Notes: generated by a model from the sequence alone, not told the origin. Shown: positions 25,428-34,850, counted from the first letter of the stretch. The stretch is DNA of 49,704 nt from Ignavibacteriota bacterium (GCA_002746605.1 PDPT01000049.1:1-49704); one strand, 5' to 3'. Translations and numbers: made by a program.

Positions 25428-25811
25428 TTAGTTTAAGGCTTCTTCTATGCTTGTATAAATATCAAAAAGTGAATCAATTTTTGATATTTTAAATATTGCC
25501 AATTGTTTTTTATCGGAAACTATTAATTTTACTTTATTAGTTTGTTCTTTTGTAAATAAAATAATAGAACCGAGGAATGTTGAATCAATAAAAGAGCACT
25601 TGCTTAAGTCTATCAAGTATAAATCTTTGCTGGGAACTTGATCTAAATATTCCGAAAAGGATTTTGCTTCGTGAGCGGTAGCTCTTAATAAATCAACTTT
25701 TATAATAATTTTGTTCTTATCAATATTCTCCATTGATAATTTAGTAAAAATATTTGGGGTCATTTTATTTCCGTCTAAGTAATTTTTTCTATCAAATGTA
25801 TTAGAATTCAT
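25428..25811 (-). CDS. STAS-domain protein (anti-sigma factor antagonist type)
   Basis: A 127-residue cytosolic protein. The STAS core (about 35-125) contains YLIDLSKCSFIDSTFLGSIIL, where the Ser after IDS is the usual phospho-switch residue in SpoIIAA/RsbV. An N-terminal tail of about 30 residues is extra. No anti-sigma kinase or PP2C phosphatase gene is adjacent, so the partner must be elsewhere. It is in a minus-strand run before the M14 peptidase gene, with about 53 nt between. Confidence 0.85.
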   Translation of the reverse strand: MNSNTFDRKNYLDGNKMTPNIFTKLSMENIDKNKIIIKVDLLRATAHEAKSFSEYLDQVPSKDLYLIDLSKCSFIDSTFLGSIILFTKEQTNKVKLIVSDKKQLAIFKISKIDSLFDIYTSIEEALN

Positions 25812-25917
25812 AAGCTAATTTTTGTAAAATTATTTATTTTTTTATGAATAATTTACAGAAGAACTTAAAATTTATTGTGATTTTTATCAATTTAAATTAA
25901 AATAAAAAAATAAATAA

Positions 25918-26562
25918 TCAATACATTACTCCTATGTTTATTGTTAACGCAATAGATTGTATATTTTTTTTGTACTCATTATAATTTTGTTCAAGACCAT
26001 CGTTAAATAATTGATGATAATAATATCTTATACAAATACCTGTTAAATTATCTGAAGTTAAACCAAAATTTGCTCCAAAACCAACATATCCGCTAAGTCC
26101 CCAATATAATTTCGTATCAGCGAAAGCCGAGAAAAATTCTTTAGCAGCCGGAGTTGTAATAAACATAGTGGGCCCAATACTGGCAGAAATGTAAGGTCTT
26201 AAATTATCAGTTAAGGATTCTGAAAATATCCTATACTGTAAGCCAAAATTTAGAGGTATGGGAAATATTCTATTTTTTTTTTCGGATACTACAATTAGTT
26301 GTCCAAAATAATTATATCGTTGAATCTCTCTTGTATCTTTCGATTCGGTTATAGATAAATCGATAAAACCGGTAAGTTTGTTTACTAACTTATAGTTATA
26401 AAAACCACCAAGTCCAAAACCACTTTCACCAATTATTAAATTTACACCAAGTGAATTATCAGGAAAAACTTTGTGAGGCTTTTCTACTATAACATTACCG
26501 ATTTGTTGAGCTTCAAGTAATAAAATCGGTATAAAAACTATGAGTAATAATAATCTTTTCAT
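25918..26562 (-). CDS. Outer-membrane beta-barrel protein
   Basis: A 214-residue protein with a signal peptide (about 1-19). The mature part has alternating hydrophobic/polar strands (GLGGFYNYKLVNKLTGFIDLSI, RIFPIPLNFGLQYRIF, YISASIGPTMFIT, GLSGYVGFGANFGL) ending in LTINIGVMY, a typical beta-barrel terminal strand with an aromatic last residue. It resembles OmpW/OprF-type porin-fold proteins of this group, but no specific family is recognised. Confidence 0.8.
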   Translation of the reverse strand: MKRLLLLIVFIPILLLEAQQIGNVIVEKPHKVFPDNSLGVNLIIGESGFGLGGFYNYKLVNKLTGFIDLSITESKDTREIQRYNYFGQLIVVSEKKNRIFPIPLNFGLQYRIFSESLTDNLRPYISASIGPTMFITTPAAKEFFSAFADTKLYWGLSGYVGFGANFGLTSDNLTGICIRYYYHQLFNDGLEQNYNEYKKNIQSIALTINIGVMY

Positions 26563-26651
26563 AATATTTTTTTATTTGTTACCTAATTTATAAATTAATC
26601 TATAAAAAAAACAATGCAAATTTTTATGGAAAGATTATAACTACAAGAAAG

Positions 26652-26703
26652 CTCCGAAGAATTATTATTTGAATAAAAATTAAATTATAAAAATTCTTCA
26701 GAG
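26652..26703 (-). terminator. Long-stem terminator downstream of the YpdA-like gene
   Basis: CTCCGAAGAATT and AATTCTTCAGAG pair over 12 positions with one mismatch, around a 28-nt AT-rich loop. It lies 20 nt past the stop of the flavoprotein gene on the minus strand, followed there by CTTTCTTG. Confidence 0.5.
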
Positions 26704-26722
26704 ATTCTTCACTAAAGAAGAT

Positions 26723-27697
26723 TTATAAATAATAATTGATTATTTTTTTTATTGCCGTATTAGCTGAATTAAAAGCCCAGATTATTGAACCCCCTTTAGT
26801 TCCTGCACTTAAATCACCAAGTAAAAATAATCCCGGAATATTTGTTTCGTAACCTTCTTTTAGAATTGGATCCGGTCCGTTGAACTCAATTCCAATAGTT
26901 TTTAGAAAATTTTCGGGAGTACTGCCTCCAAGTGCATAAACAACATAATCAAAATTCTGACTTCCTAAATCATTTTCAGTAAAATTAACTTTTACTTGTT
27001 CACCTGCTTTTTCTATGGAAGAAATATTTGAATTAAGAATCAAATCGACTTTGTTTTTTTCTGCAAGAGAAAGTAAACTGTTTTTATTTATGTCATTCAT
27101 TCTTTTGAACGCATCTTTTCTGTAGCTTAAAAAAACGTTGTTATTTTCATCTTCATAACTTAGAAATTGGCAGTATTCTGAAGCGGAATCGCCGCCGCCG
27201 ACAACTAGAACTTTAGAATTTTTTATTTCAAAAGTTGTTAAATCAAAATAGACTTTCTTTTTAATCTCGCGGGGAATTCTATAATCGGGCTTATTTGGTT
27301 TGCCCAATATTCCAACTGCAATTGCTACAATTTTAGATTGATAAATATTTTTATCGGTAAATATTTTAAAAGTTTTATCATCTTGAGTTTCAATTTTATA
27401 AACACTCTCTTTGTAGTTTACTTTTAGAGCATTATCCTCAATTGCTTTATCGAGATAAGAGATAGTTTCTGATTTTGTCGAATCATCAAGACACATAACT
27501 CCTGTACAAACGGGAGTAAAACCTTTGTAGTTTGCAGTTACCAACTTTTTTTCGGGATAGTATTTTTTTATTGTAAAAGAATGTTCTTCAGATTTTTCTA
27601 TGATTAAAATATCTTTACTTTTTATTCCGTGTGCCATTGCTTCCACACCCATGCTTATTCCTCCGGGTCCGGCACCTATAATTATTATATCGTACAT
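26723..27697 (-). CDS. YpdA-like FAD/NAD(P)-dependent disulfide-reductase-type protein
   Basis: A 324-residue two-nucleotide flavoprotein. FAD motif GAGPGGISMG (8-17), NAD(P) motif VVGGGDSASEYCQFL (about 165-179), and a C-terminal GLFLLGDLSAG segment are those of thioredoxin-reductase-like YpdA/Bdr enzymes. The CxxC of TrxR is absent. The Cys14 described for Staphylococcus YpdA is not at its place (Ile). Instead, Cys64 and Cys69 form a CX4C pair (VCTGVMC) in the FAD domain. It probably reduces a low-molecular-weight disulfide or a partner protein. Specific substrate unknown. Confidence 0.85.
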   Translation of the reverse strand: MYDIIIIGAGPGGISMGVEAMAHGIKSKDILIIEKSEEHSFTIKKYYPEKKLVTANYKGFTPVCTGVMCLDDSTKSETISYLDKAIEDNALKVNYKESVYKIETQDDKTFKIFTDKNIYQSKIVAIAVGILGKPNKPDYRIPREIKKKVYFDLTTFEIKNSKVLVVGGGDSASEYCQFLSYEDENNNVFLSYRKDAFKRMNDINKNSLLSLAEKNKVDLILNSNISSIEKAGEQVKVNFTENDLGSQNFDYVVYALGGSTPENFLKTIGIEFNGPDPILKEGYETNIPGLFLLGDLSAGTKGGSIIWAFNSANTAIKKIINYYL

Positions 27698-27819
27698 AAT
27701 TTCCTTTTTTAAGTAATATGATGTGTAAAAATAATGAAAGATTCAGTATATATTGTTTACTTTTTGTTCTTTAGGATATGATTTATTCTTTATCTAAAAT
27801 TTGATCATTTGTCAGTTGG

Positions 27820-28050
27820 ATGACTGGTTGGGCTTTGGAAATTGAAAACAATACAAACTATTATATGTACTTAATAGATATTTATCCAAACTTTTTGAGA
27901 GAACTGGATATGAGACCAAATGGAAAATATTCCATAAAATACAATAATATTTTTAATGAGTTACAAAGATGGTTTAAAAAAGGTGATGAAGTAATCGTCT
28001 ATTTTGGGACTATTAACTCCTATAGTGGAACAAAAATTTTAAAGCTTTAA
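27820..28050 (+). CDS. Small protein of unknown function (76 aa)
   Basis: A 76-residue acidic to neutral protein without signal or membrane span. Aromatic-rich stretches NNTNYYMYLIDIYPNFLREL and GDEVIVYFGTINSYSGTKIL suggest a small beta-rich fold. The ATG at 27820 has GTTGG upstream. It stands alone, divergent from the flavoprotein gene and followed by a clear hairpin terminator at 28127. I do not recognise the family. Confidence 0.5.
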   Translation: MTGWALEIENNTNYYMYLIDIYPNFLRELDMRPNGKYSIKYNNIFNELQRWFKKGDEVIVYFGTINSYSGTKILKL

Positions 28051-28126
28051 TTCAAAAAAGAAAAATTTACTTCTTGTAAAAAATCCAATTTTTCCTTACA
28101 ATTAAAAATACAAAATTAAAATTATT

Positions 28127-28157
28127 GCCTTTTGCCGTTTGGTAAAAGGCATTTTTT
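28127..28157 (+). terminator. Strong terminator (or attenuator) before typA
   Basis: GCCTTTTGCC and GGTAAAAGGC form a 10-bp stem (one G-T pair) with a GTTT loop, followed by ATTTTTT. It is 46 nt upstream of the typA start. If typA is transcribed from a promoter upstream of it, it would act as an attenuator; otherwise it ends the small gene. Confidence 0.8.
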
Positions 28158-28202
28158 ATGCAATTGAGATAAAAGATAAACTTTAAAATTAAGAAGGTTA
28201 AA

Positions 28203-30011
28203 TTGAACAAAATAAGAAATATAGCAATTATTGCTCATGTTGATCACGGAAAAACAACTTTAATAGATGAACTTTTAAAGCAAAGTAATATTTTTAGAAG
28301 CAACCAAGTAGTGCAAGAACAATTTTTAGATTCTAATGATTTAGAAAGAGAACGTGGAATTACAATTTTATCAAAAAATATAAGTATTCCTTACAAAGAT
28401 GTAAAAATTAATTTAATTGATACACCCGGTCACTCCGATTTTGGCGGAGAAGTTGAACGCGTATTAAAAATGGCTGACGGAGTTTTACTGCTTGTAGATT
28501 CTTTTGAAGGACCAATGCCGCAAACAAGATTCGTTTTAGAAAAAGCATTGCATCTTCACTTAAAACCAATTGTTGTTATTAACAAAATTGATAAGCCTAA
28601 TAATCGTCCCGAAGAAGTTCTTGATGAAGTTTATGATTTATTTATTGATTTGGATGCCGATGAAGAACAACTTGATTTTCCTGTAATTTATGCAAGTGGA
28701 AGAAGCGGTTGGGGTGTAAAAGAATTAACCGATGAAAGGAAAGATTTAATTCCTCTGCTTGATTCTATTATTGAAAACATTCCTGAACCAAAGTTTGAAG
28801 ATGGTTCGGTTCAAATGCAGATTACTACTTTAGATTATAACGATTACGTTGGCAGAATTGGAATTGGAAGAGTTTTTAGAGGTACACTTAAAAAAGGTAA
28901 CTCGCTTTGTATTATCAAAAGAAGCGGAGCAGAGCACGATATCAATATTAAACAGATTTTTGTTTTTGAAGGTTTGGAACGTAAAGAAGTCGATGAAGTT
29001 AAAGCAGGAGATATTTGTTCAATTGTAGGAATTGAAGATGTTGATATTGGTGATACAATTGCAGACAGAGAAAATCCTGAACCGCTTCCCATAATAAATA
29101 TTGATGAACCGACTATTAGTATGAACTTTACGGTTAATACTTCGCCGTTCTACGGAAAGGAAGGAAAGTATGTAACATCGCGGCACTTACATGATAGATT
29201 GCAAAAAGAACTTAAACAAAATGTAGCATTACAAGTTGAAGAAACCGGAAGCCCTGATACATTTAAAGTCTCGGGGCGTGGAATTTTACATCTTTCAATT
29301 CTTATTGAAAATATGAGAAGAGAAGGCTACGAACTTGCCATTGGTGCTCCAAAAGTAATTTATAAAGAAATTGATGGTAAAAAAGCCGAACCAATTGAGC
29401 TTTTAGTTATTGATGTTCCACAAGAATCTGCGGGTAAAGTAATTGAGCTTGTCGGACAGAAAAAAGGTGAAATGGTAAAAATGGAGCAAAAGGGAAGTCT
29501 AACAAAACTTGAGTTTCATATTCCGGCTCGCGGTTTAATGGGACTGCGTAATAAAGTTCTTACTCAAACAGCAGGCGAAGGAATTATGCACCACAGATTT
29601 TATCAATACGAATACTTTAAAGGGTCAATTCAACAAAGGCAATCTGGTGTGCTCATTTCTATGCACGAAGGGCAATCAACTGCTTACGCAATAAACTCTT
29701 TACAAGATAGAGGAAAGTTTTTTATTGATCCTGGTGATGTGGTTTATCAAGGACAAATTGTTGGAGAGTACAATAAAGATAACGATATTGAAGTATTTGT
29801 TCAACGTGGTAAAAAGTTAACAAATATGCGTGCAGCAGGAGCAGATAAAGCAGCTAAAATTGCTCCTGCTACAAAATTTACTCTCGAAGAATGTCTTGAA
29901 TATATAAAAGATGATGAACTCGTTGAGGTAACACCTAAATCAATTAGAATGAGAAAACTATATCTCGATCCAAACGAAAGAAAAAGATTTAATAATAAGA
30001 AGTTAAATTAA
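28203..30011 (+). CDS. typA: Translational GTPase TypA/BipA
   Basis: A 602-residue EF-G-like GTPase that binds the ribosome under stress and aids 50S assembly. G1 is AHVDHGKTT (10-18), switch region ERGITILS, G3 DTPGH, G4 NKID, G5-like YASGRSGWG. Domains II, III and V follow, and the BipA-specific C-terminal domain is present ([20 protein letters not shown]). The start is TTG at 28203 with AAGGTT upstream. A single gene with a terminator on each side. Confidence 0.97.
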   Translation: MNKIRNIAIIAHVDHGKTTLIDELLKQSNIFRSNQVVQEQFLDSNDLERERGITILSKNISIPYKDVKINLIDTPGHSDFGGEVERVLKMADGVLLLVDSFEGPMPQTRFVLEKALHLHLKPIVVINKIDKPNNRPEEVLDEVYDLFIDLDADEEQLDFPVIYASGRSGWGVKELTDERKDLIPLLDSIIENIPEPKFEDGSVQMQITTLDYNDYVGRIGIGRVFRGTLKKGNSLCIIKRSGAEHDINIKQIFVFEGLERKEVDEVKAGDICSIVGIEDVDIGDTIADRENPEPLPIINIDEPTISMNFTVNTSPFYGKEGKYVTSRHLHDRLQKELKQNVALQVEETGSPDTFKVSGRGILHLSILIENMRREGYELAIGAPKVIYKEIDGKKAEPIELLVIDVPQESAGKVIELVGQKKGEMVKMEQKGSLTKLEFHIPARGLMGLRNKVLTQTAGEGIMHHRFYQYEYFKGSIQQRQSGVLISMHEGQSTAYAINSLQDRGKFFIDPGDVVYQGQIVGEYNKDNDIEVFVQRGKKLTNMRAAGADKAAKIAPATKFTLEECLEYIKDDELVEVTPKSIRMRKLYLDPNERKRFNNKKLN

Positions 30012-30020
30012 ACTTAGTAC

Positions 30021-30075
30021 AACGGACAAGTAAAAAATATAGAAATGTGAAAGCCCAGACTTGTCCGTTCTTTTT
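30021..30075 (+). terminator. Terminator after typA (11-bp stem)
   Basis: AACGGACAAGT pairs with ACTTGTCCGTT over 11 bp around a 27-nt loop, followed by CTTTTT. It ends typA. Its T-run overlaps the -33 element of the next promoter. Confidence 0.75.
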
Positions 30076-30103
30076 GACGGATTGATAAGTTTTTGTAAAT
30101 TTG
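30073..30103 (+). promoter_or_regulatory. Bacteroidota-type promoter TTTG-N19-TAAATTTG
   Basis: TTTG at 30073-30076, 19 nt, then TAAATTTG at 30096-30103 fit the Bacteroidota sigma consensus TTTG-N19-21-TAnnTTTG exactly. Transcription would begin near 30110 and run toward the LD-carboxypeptidase gene 270 nt away. The leader contains no convincing ORF. Confidence 0.55.
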
Positions 30104-30379
30104 TAACATACCTATCTTTTTAATTACTATTGATAATTTTGACAACAGTTTCATTTTTTCTTTTTCCTTAATTTTAAAAAACTTATTATATAACTTAACT
30201 TTGAAAAAAATTTTTTTTCAAAATAATTTGAATAGTCTAATAGTTAAAAAAACTCAGAAGATTAAATTCTTTTATGTTTTACTTCAGTGAACTAGAAGTT
30301 TGGTCTTATTTTCTGACGCTTGATGTGGAAATAAGAGTAATAAAATAGCTAATGCCTTTTAATAATAATTTGGAATTTT
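30104..30379 (+). other. Long AT-rich leader before LD-carboxypeptidase gene
   Basis: 276 nt without an ORF. It contains a TTTGAAAAAAA/TTTTTTTCAAA palindrome (30200-30222), an AGAA...TTCT pair near 30256 and a TTATTTTC/GGAAATAA pair near 30307-30335. It could be a long 5' leader or a small RNA from the promoter at 30073. Confidence 0.3.
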
Positions 30380-31417
30380 ATGAAAAAAAATAAACTAATT
30401 ATAATACTTCTTATAAGTCTTCTCATTCTTTCTTGTAAATCAGCGGATAGTTTAAATAAAAAAGATAACTTTAATATTCAAAAGTTAAAATCTAAAAAAT
30501 TAAATATTGGAGCAACAATCGGTCTCGTTTCTCCCGCAAGTTTAATAAAAGAAAAACACTTACATGAATCAATTAGAAACCTTGAAGCACTAGGATTCAA
30601 AGTAAAATACAATAACGAAATAAAAAGTAAATACGGTTATCTTGCTGGTCCTGATTCATTAAGGGCAGCGGACTTGAACCAGATGTTTGCAGATGATGAG
30701 ATAGATGCAATTTGTGCCGTACGTGGCGGTTATGGTTGTGCAAGGATGTTAGATTTAATTGATTATGAATTGATTAAAAATAATCCCAAAATAATTATTG
30801 GATACAGTGATATAACTTCGCTGCTTTATGCAATTTATAAAAAAACAAGTTTAGTTTGTTTTCATGGTCCGGTTGGGACTTCAACTTTTAACGAGTATTC
30901 CGTAGAGCATCTGAAAAATATTCTTGTTACGCCAAAGGAAAATTACAAAATGGCAAATCTCCCCGAAGACCGGAACAATATTGTAACAATAAATCCAGGT
31001 AAAGCAAAAGGGGAACTTATCGGTGGAAATTTATCGATTGTAGTTTCTATGATTGGAACCGAGTATGATATTGATTCCAAAGATAAAATTATTTTTCTTG
31101 AAGATATTGGTGAAGAACCTTACAGAATTGATAGAATGCTTACGCAAATGAAACTTGCAGGTAAGTTTGATAATTGTTCCGGTGTGGCTCTCGGGGTTTT
31201 CAAAAATTGCGAGATTGATAAAGATGATCCGGAATTTGAAGAATCATTGACTCTGCTTAAAATTTTTAAAGACATTTTCGGTGATCTGGAAATTCCTGTG
31301 GTTTACGGTCTTTCGTTCGGGCACATTGAAAATAAATTCACATTACCTTTTGGTGTTGAAGCTAAACTTGATGCCGATAAAGGTTCAATAACTTTATTAG
31401 AAAAGGCTGTAAGATAA
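30380..31417 (+). CDS. LD-carboxypeptidase family (S66) lipoprotein
   Basis: A 345-residue protein. The N-terminus is a lipoprotein signal with Cys19 in ILSCK. The body is the LdcA/MccF (S66) fold: GATIGLVSPAS, the loop AVRGGYGCARMLD, the nucleophile Ser in IIGYSDITSL, catalytic Glu in FLEDIGEEPYRIDRML, and catalytic His in GLSFGHIENKFTLPFG. LdcA cuts the L,D-bond of muropeptide tetrapeptides; MccF cuts microcin C. The lipoprotein localisation is unusual, since LdcA normally acts in the cytosol. It is 2 nt upstream of priA. Confidence 0.88.
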   Translation: MKKNKLIIILLISLLILSCKSADSLNKKDNFNIQKLKSKKLNIGATIGLVSPASLIKEKHLHESIRNLEALGFKVKYNNEIKSKYGYLAGPDSLRAADLNQMFADDEIDAICAVRGGYGCARMLDLIDYELIKNNPKIIIGYSDITSLLYAIYKKTSLVCFHGPVGTSTFNEYSVEHLKNILVTPKENYKMANLPEDRNNIVTINPGKAKGELIGGNLSIVVSMIGTEYDIDSKDKIIFLEDIGEEPYRIDRMLTQMKLAGKFDNCSGVALGVFKNCEIDKDDPEFEESLTLLKIFKDIFGDLEIPVVYGLSFGHIENKFTLPFGVEAKLDADKGSITLLEKAVR

Positions 31418-31419
31418 AA

Positions 31420-33882
31420 ATGTTTGTAAAAGTTGTTTTCCCGTTGCCTTTTAGAAATTCCTTTACTTATAAAGTCCCTTCTGTTTTTGAAGATAATATT
31501 GATGTTGGTTACAGAGTTGTCTGCTCTTTCGGGAAAAGAGTTTTAACCGGATTTGTAATTGAAGTTTCTAAAACAACCGATGTAAAAGAAAAAATAAAAA
31601 GTATTACCGATGTTCTTGATAATCAACCAATTTTTTCAAAAGAGAGTTTGAAATTTTATGAATGGATAGCCGAATATTATTTATGTTCACTCGGTGAAGC
31701 ACTTAAAAGCTCTGTTCCATACGGAATTAGTGTGGAATCTAAAAAAACAATAGTCCCGGATAAAGAATTATGCTTTCAACTTTTCAAAAAAGAAAAAAAT
31801 AATACAACAAAGTCTAAGATTCTCAAAGAACTATCCGAGAGAGATACTATTAAACTTAATTATCTGCAAAAATTAGTTAAGAAAAAAAATATCTATTCAA
31901 TTCTGAAAACATTAGAGAAGAATGGAATTATTACATTACTAAATGAAGTTGATGATGCAAAAGTAAAAATTAAAAAAGTTAAATTTGTTTCTCTTAACAA
32001 AAGCATTGATGAAGTTTACGGTGCGTTAGCCGAAATTGAAAGGAAATCGTCCAAACAAGTTGTTCTTTTACTCGAACTTCTCAGCAAGAAAGAAGAAGCA
32101 CTTCAGCAGAGCGAACTATTAAACAAAACACAAGCGGCTCTTTCTTCATTAAAATCACTTGAAAAAAAAGGACTTGTAAAAATAGAGTTAAAAAATGTTG
32201 ATCGAGTTTATAAAGAAACTTACAAAGAAGAATTTAAGAAGTTTGAACTTACGGAAAAACAAAAAGAAGTAATTGATGAAGTAACAAAAACCATAGAAAA
32301 AAGTGAGTTTAAACCGTACTTGCTGCACGGAGTAACCGGTTCAGGTAAGACACAAGTTTATATTGAACTTGCTAAACAAGCAATTAAAAAAAATAAAACA
32401 GTTCTAATACTTGTGCCTGAAATTTCATTAACCCCGCAAATAACTTCAAGATTTTATAATGTTTTTGGTGAAAACACGGCAGTTATGCACAGTAGAATGT
32501 CGCTTGGTGAAAGGTACGATACTTGGCGTGGAATTATAAACGAAAAGTATAAAGTTGTTGTTGGTCCGCGTTCAGCTCTTTTTGTTCCCTTAAAAAATTT
32601 AGGACTTATTGTAGTGGATGAGGAGCATGATCAAAGTTATAAACAATATGATTTAATTCCAAAATATAATGCAAGAGACTCAGCGGTTATTAGAGCAATG
32701 CATTATGACTGCCCCGTTCTGCTTGGTTCTGCAACGCCTTCTGTAGAAAGCATGTACAATAGTAAAATTGGCAAATATAAGTTGCTAGAATTATCTGAAA
32801 GAGTCGATAATGCCAAACTGCCCAAGATAAAACTTATAGATGTAATTGTTGAAGGCAAGCGAAAAAGAATGTCGGGAATTTTTACGCAGTCTTTACTCGA
32901 AGCAATAGATGAAAGACTAAAGAAAAAAGAGAATGTTATAATTCTTCAAAATAGACGAGGTTTTTCAACACAAGTATTTTGCAACGATTGCGGCGAAATA
33001 TTGTTATGTGATAATTGTTCTGTTTCGATGGTCCATCATCTTAACAAAAATACTATGAAGTGCCATTACTGCGGATTGGTAAAGCCCGTTCCTGCAGCGT
33101 GTAATCTGTGTGGTTCGGTTGCAATTAAGTTTTTTGGAACAGGAACACAAAAGGTTGAAGATGAGTTGGCTTATTATTTCCCTAATGCAAATATCGAACG
33201 TATTGATTCTGATTCTGTTTCAAAAAAAGGTGAGCTCGGAATAATTTTAAATAGATTCAGAAAAGGTGAAATTGATATTTTGGTCGGAACGCAGATAGTC
33301 TCCAAAGGAATGGATTTTTCTAATGTTACTTTAGTAGGAGTTATTTCTGCTGAAACATCTTTGTGGCTACCTGATTTTAGAGCCGATGAAAGAACGTTTC
33401 AATTGTTAACGCAAGTAGCCGGAAGAGCAGGACGAAGTAAAGCCGAAGGAGAAGTAATTATTCAAACTCAAAGTCAAAAAAGTTTTGTTTTACAGAAGGT
33501 CTTGGGGAATGATTACAAGAGTTTTTATCAAAAAGAAATTGTTGCCAGAGAGCTGAATAAATATCCGCCGTTTAGCAGAATTGCTTTGGTAGAAGTTAAA
33601 GATGAGAATGATGAAAAAGCAAGATACGCAATCAACGATTTTCACAAAAGATTATTAAAGTTTAGCGACAGACTAATTATTCTTCCGCCAAATGAAGCAG
33701 TAATTGCCAAGATAAAAAGAATTTATCGTTATCAAATAATAATTAAAAGTTTAAGGAAAACAGATCCTTCGGGAAAAATATTACGCAAAGCAATTATGAA
33801 TGCTTATGTTGATTTTAACCAAAAATCTAGCTTCAGAGATATAAAAATTATTTTTGATATTGATCCGCAAAGTGTATTATAA
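31420..33882 (+). CDS. priA: Primosomal protein N' (PriA) helicase
   Basis: An 820-residue SF2 helicase that restarts replication forks. An N-terminal 3'-DNA-end binding domain (about 1-105), a winged-helix-like middle, then the helicase core: Walker A HGVTGSGKTQVY (about 303), DEEH box VVDEEHDQSYKQ. A zinc-binding insertion with eight Cys (CNDCGEILLCDNC, CHYCGLV, CNLCG; about 521-566) and motif VI VAGRAGRSKAEGEV follow. It begins 2 nt after the LD-carboxypeptidase gene, an odd operon partner. It ends before a bidirectional hairpin. Confidence 0.96.
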   Translation: MFVKVVFPLPFRNSFTYKVPSVFEDNIDVGYRVVCSFGKRVLTGFVIEVSKTTDVKEKIKSITDVLDNQPIFSKESLKFYEWIAEYYLCSLGEALKSSVPYGISVESKKTIVPDKELCFQLFKKEKNNTTKSKILKELSERDTIKLNYLQKLVKKKNIYSILKTLEKNGIITLLNEVDDAKVKIKKVKFVSLNKSIDEVYGALAEIERKSSKQVVLLLELLSKKEEALQQSELLNKTQAALSSLKSLEKKGLVKIELKNVDRVYKETYKEEFKKFELTEKQKEVIDEVTKTIEKSEFKPYLLHGVTGSGKTQVYIELAKQAIKKNKTVLILVPEISLTPQITSRFYNVFGENTAVMHSRMSLGERYDTWRGIINEKYKVVVGPRSALFVPLKNLGLIVVDEEHDQSYKQYDLIPKYNARDSAVIRAMHYDCPVLLGSATPSVESMYNSKIGKYKLLELSERVDNAKLPKIKLIDVIVEGKRKRMSGIFTQSLLEAIDERLKKKENVIILQNRRGFSTQVFCNDCGEILLCDNCSVSMVHHLNKNTMKCHYCGLVKPVPAACNLCGSVAIKFFGTGTQKVEDELAYYFPNANIERIDSDSVSKKGELGIILNRFRKGEIDILVGTQIVSKGMDFSNVTLVGVISAETSLWLPDFRADERTFQLLTQVAGRAGRSKAEGEVIIQTQSQKSFVLQKVLGNDYKSFYQKEIVARELNKYPPFSRIALVEVKDENDEKARYAINDFHKRLLKFSDRLIILPPNEAVIAKIKRIYRYQIIIKSLRKTDPSGKILRKAIMNAYVDFNQKSSFRDIKIIFDIDPQSVL

Positions 33883-34002
33883 AATTAAAAAGCAAAAAAT
33901 ATCTTTAGTGAAAGAGTGATATTAATTTTTCCATTAGCGATAAACCAAACTAAAAAGAGAAATTTATAAAGTGAAAAATCTGAGTTATCTCAACTAAAAA
34001 AA

Positions 34003-34022
34003 GAGCATCAATTACGATGCTC
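34003..34022. terminator. Bidirectional hairpin between priA and Yip1 gene
   Basis: GAGCATC and GATGCTC form a 7-bp stem around AATTAC, flanked by an A-run upstream and CCTTTAAAA downstream. Confidence 0.65.
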
Positions 34023-34055
34023 CCTTTAAAATCAAACTAACTATAATTCTTTATA

Positions 34056-34850
34056 TTAAAAGAAATTCAAGAACGGTACAGCTTTACCTATAAAGAAAAA
34101 TAGTAGTGAAAATCCTAACCAAAGTCCTAAAATAGCAATAATATATTTTATTGTATTTTCAGACTTAAACATTTTTGCATAAGCAATACCAACTACACAA
34201 TAAAACCAAATAGATAGAATGTCCAACTTGTACATAAACCAACCGGTTAATGTTTCTTTGCTAATATCCAGAAGGCTGCCAACGCTTGTATCTTGCAGTA
34301 TTTCTTTCATTGTTAAAGACGCAATAATAATAGCAATAATTTGAATTACAGCTATATAATGAGGCATTCCGTACGCAAGCATTGAAGCTTGAAAGTTACC
34401 TTCACCTCCGAGGGCAAATTTTGCGAGTAAGAAGAATACACCCGCAATAATAAAGAAAACAATAACGCCTCCAATTATAACACCGATAGACCCAAATACT
34501 AATTGCATATATCCGCCTTTATCCATCATTTCTTGGGTTTTTTCTAATTGCTCATCAGCTTGTGCTTGTGTTAATTGTCCTTTGTCAACCATTTCTTGGA
34601 AGTTTTCTTCCATTTTTTCCATTTGTTTTTCTTGAGTGTTCAGTCTTATTTCGGGGTCGCCCATCAAAACAAAAAGAGAAATAACTCCTGCCAGGATTGA
34701 TAACAATAACGGTAGCAGCCAATCCATTGTTTTAACGGGTTCTCCAGAGAGTTTGCTGAATAAATTTGAAGGTTCTGTTAATACGCCGACAATCTTATCT
34801 GTAAAACGAAGTTCTTCTTCAGGTTCAAAGTTATTATTTAATTCATCCAT
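34056..34850 (-). CDS. Yip1-domain membrane protein
   Basis: A 264-residue polytopic protein with five or so membrane spans: LLPLLLSILAGVISLFVLM, VFGSIGVIIGGVIVFFIIAGV, GMPHYIAVIQIIAIIIASL, ILSIWFYCVVGIAYA and IAILGLWLGFSLLFFFIG. An amphipathic Gln/Glu-rich stretch lies between spans 1 and 2. The layout and the segment FALGGEGNFQASMLAYG, with the following Tyr/Pro motif, match bacterial Yip1-family proteins, whose role is unknown. It has a good AGGAGGT-like site (complement of acctcctt). It diverges from the tryptophanase gene. Confidence 0.8.
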   Translation of the reverse strand: MDELNNNFEPEEELRFTDKIVGVLTEPSNLFSKLSGEPVKTMDWLLPLLLSILAGVISLFVLMGDPEIRLNTQEKQMEKMEENFQEMVDKGQLTQAQADEQLEKTQEMMDKGGYMQLVFGSIGVIIGGVIVFFIIAGVFFLLAKFALGGEGNFQASMLAYGMPHYIAVIQIIAIIIASLTMKEILQDTSVGSLLDISKETLTGWFMYKLDILSIWFYCVVGIAYAKMFKSENTIKYIIAILGLWLGFSLLFFFIGKAVPFLNFF

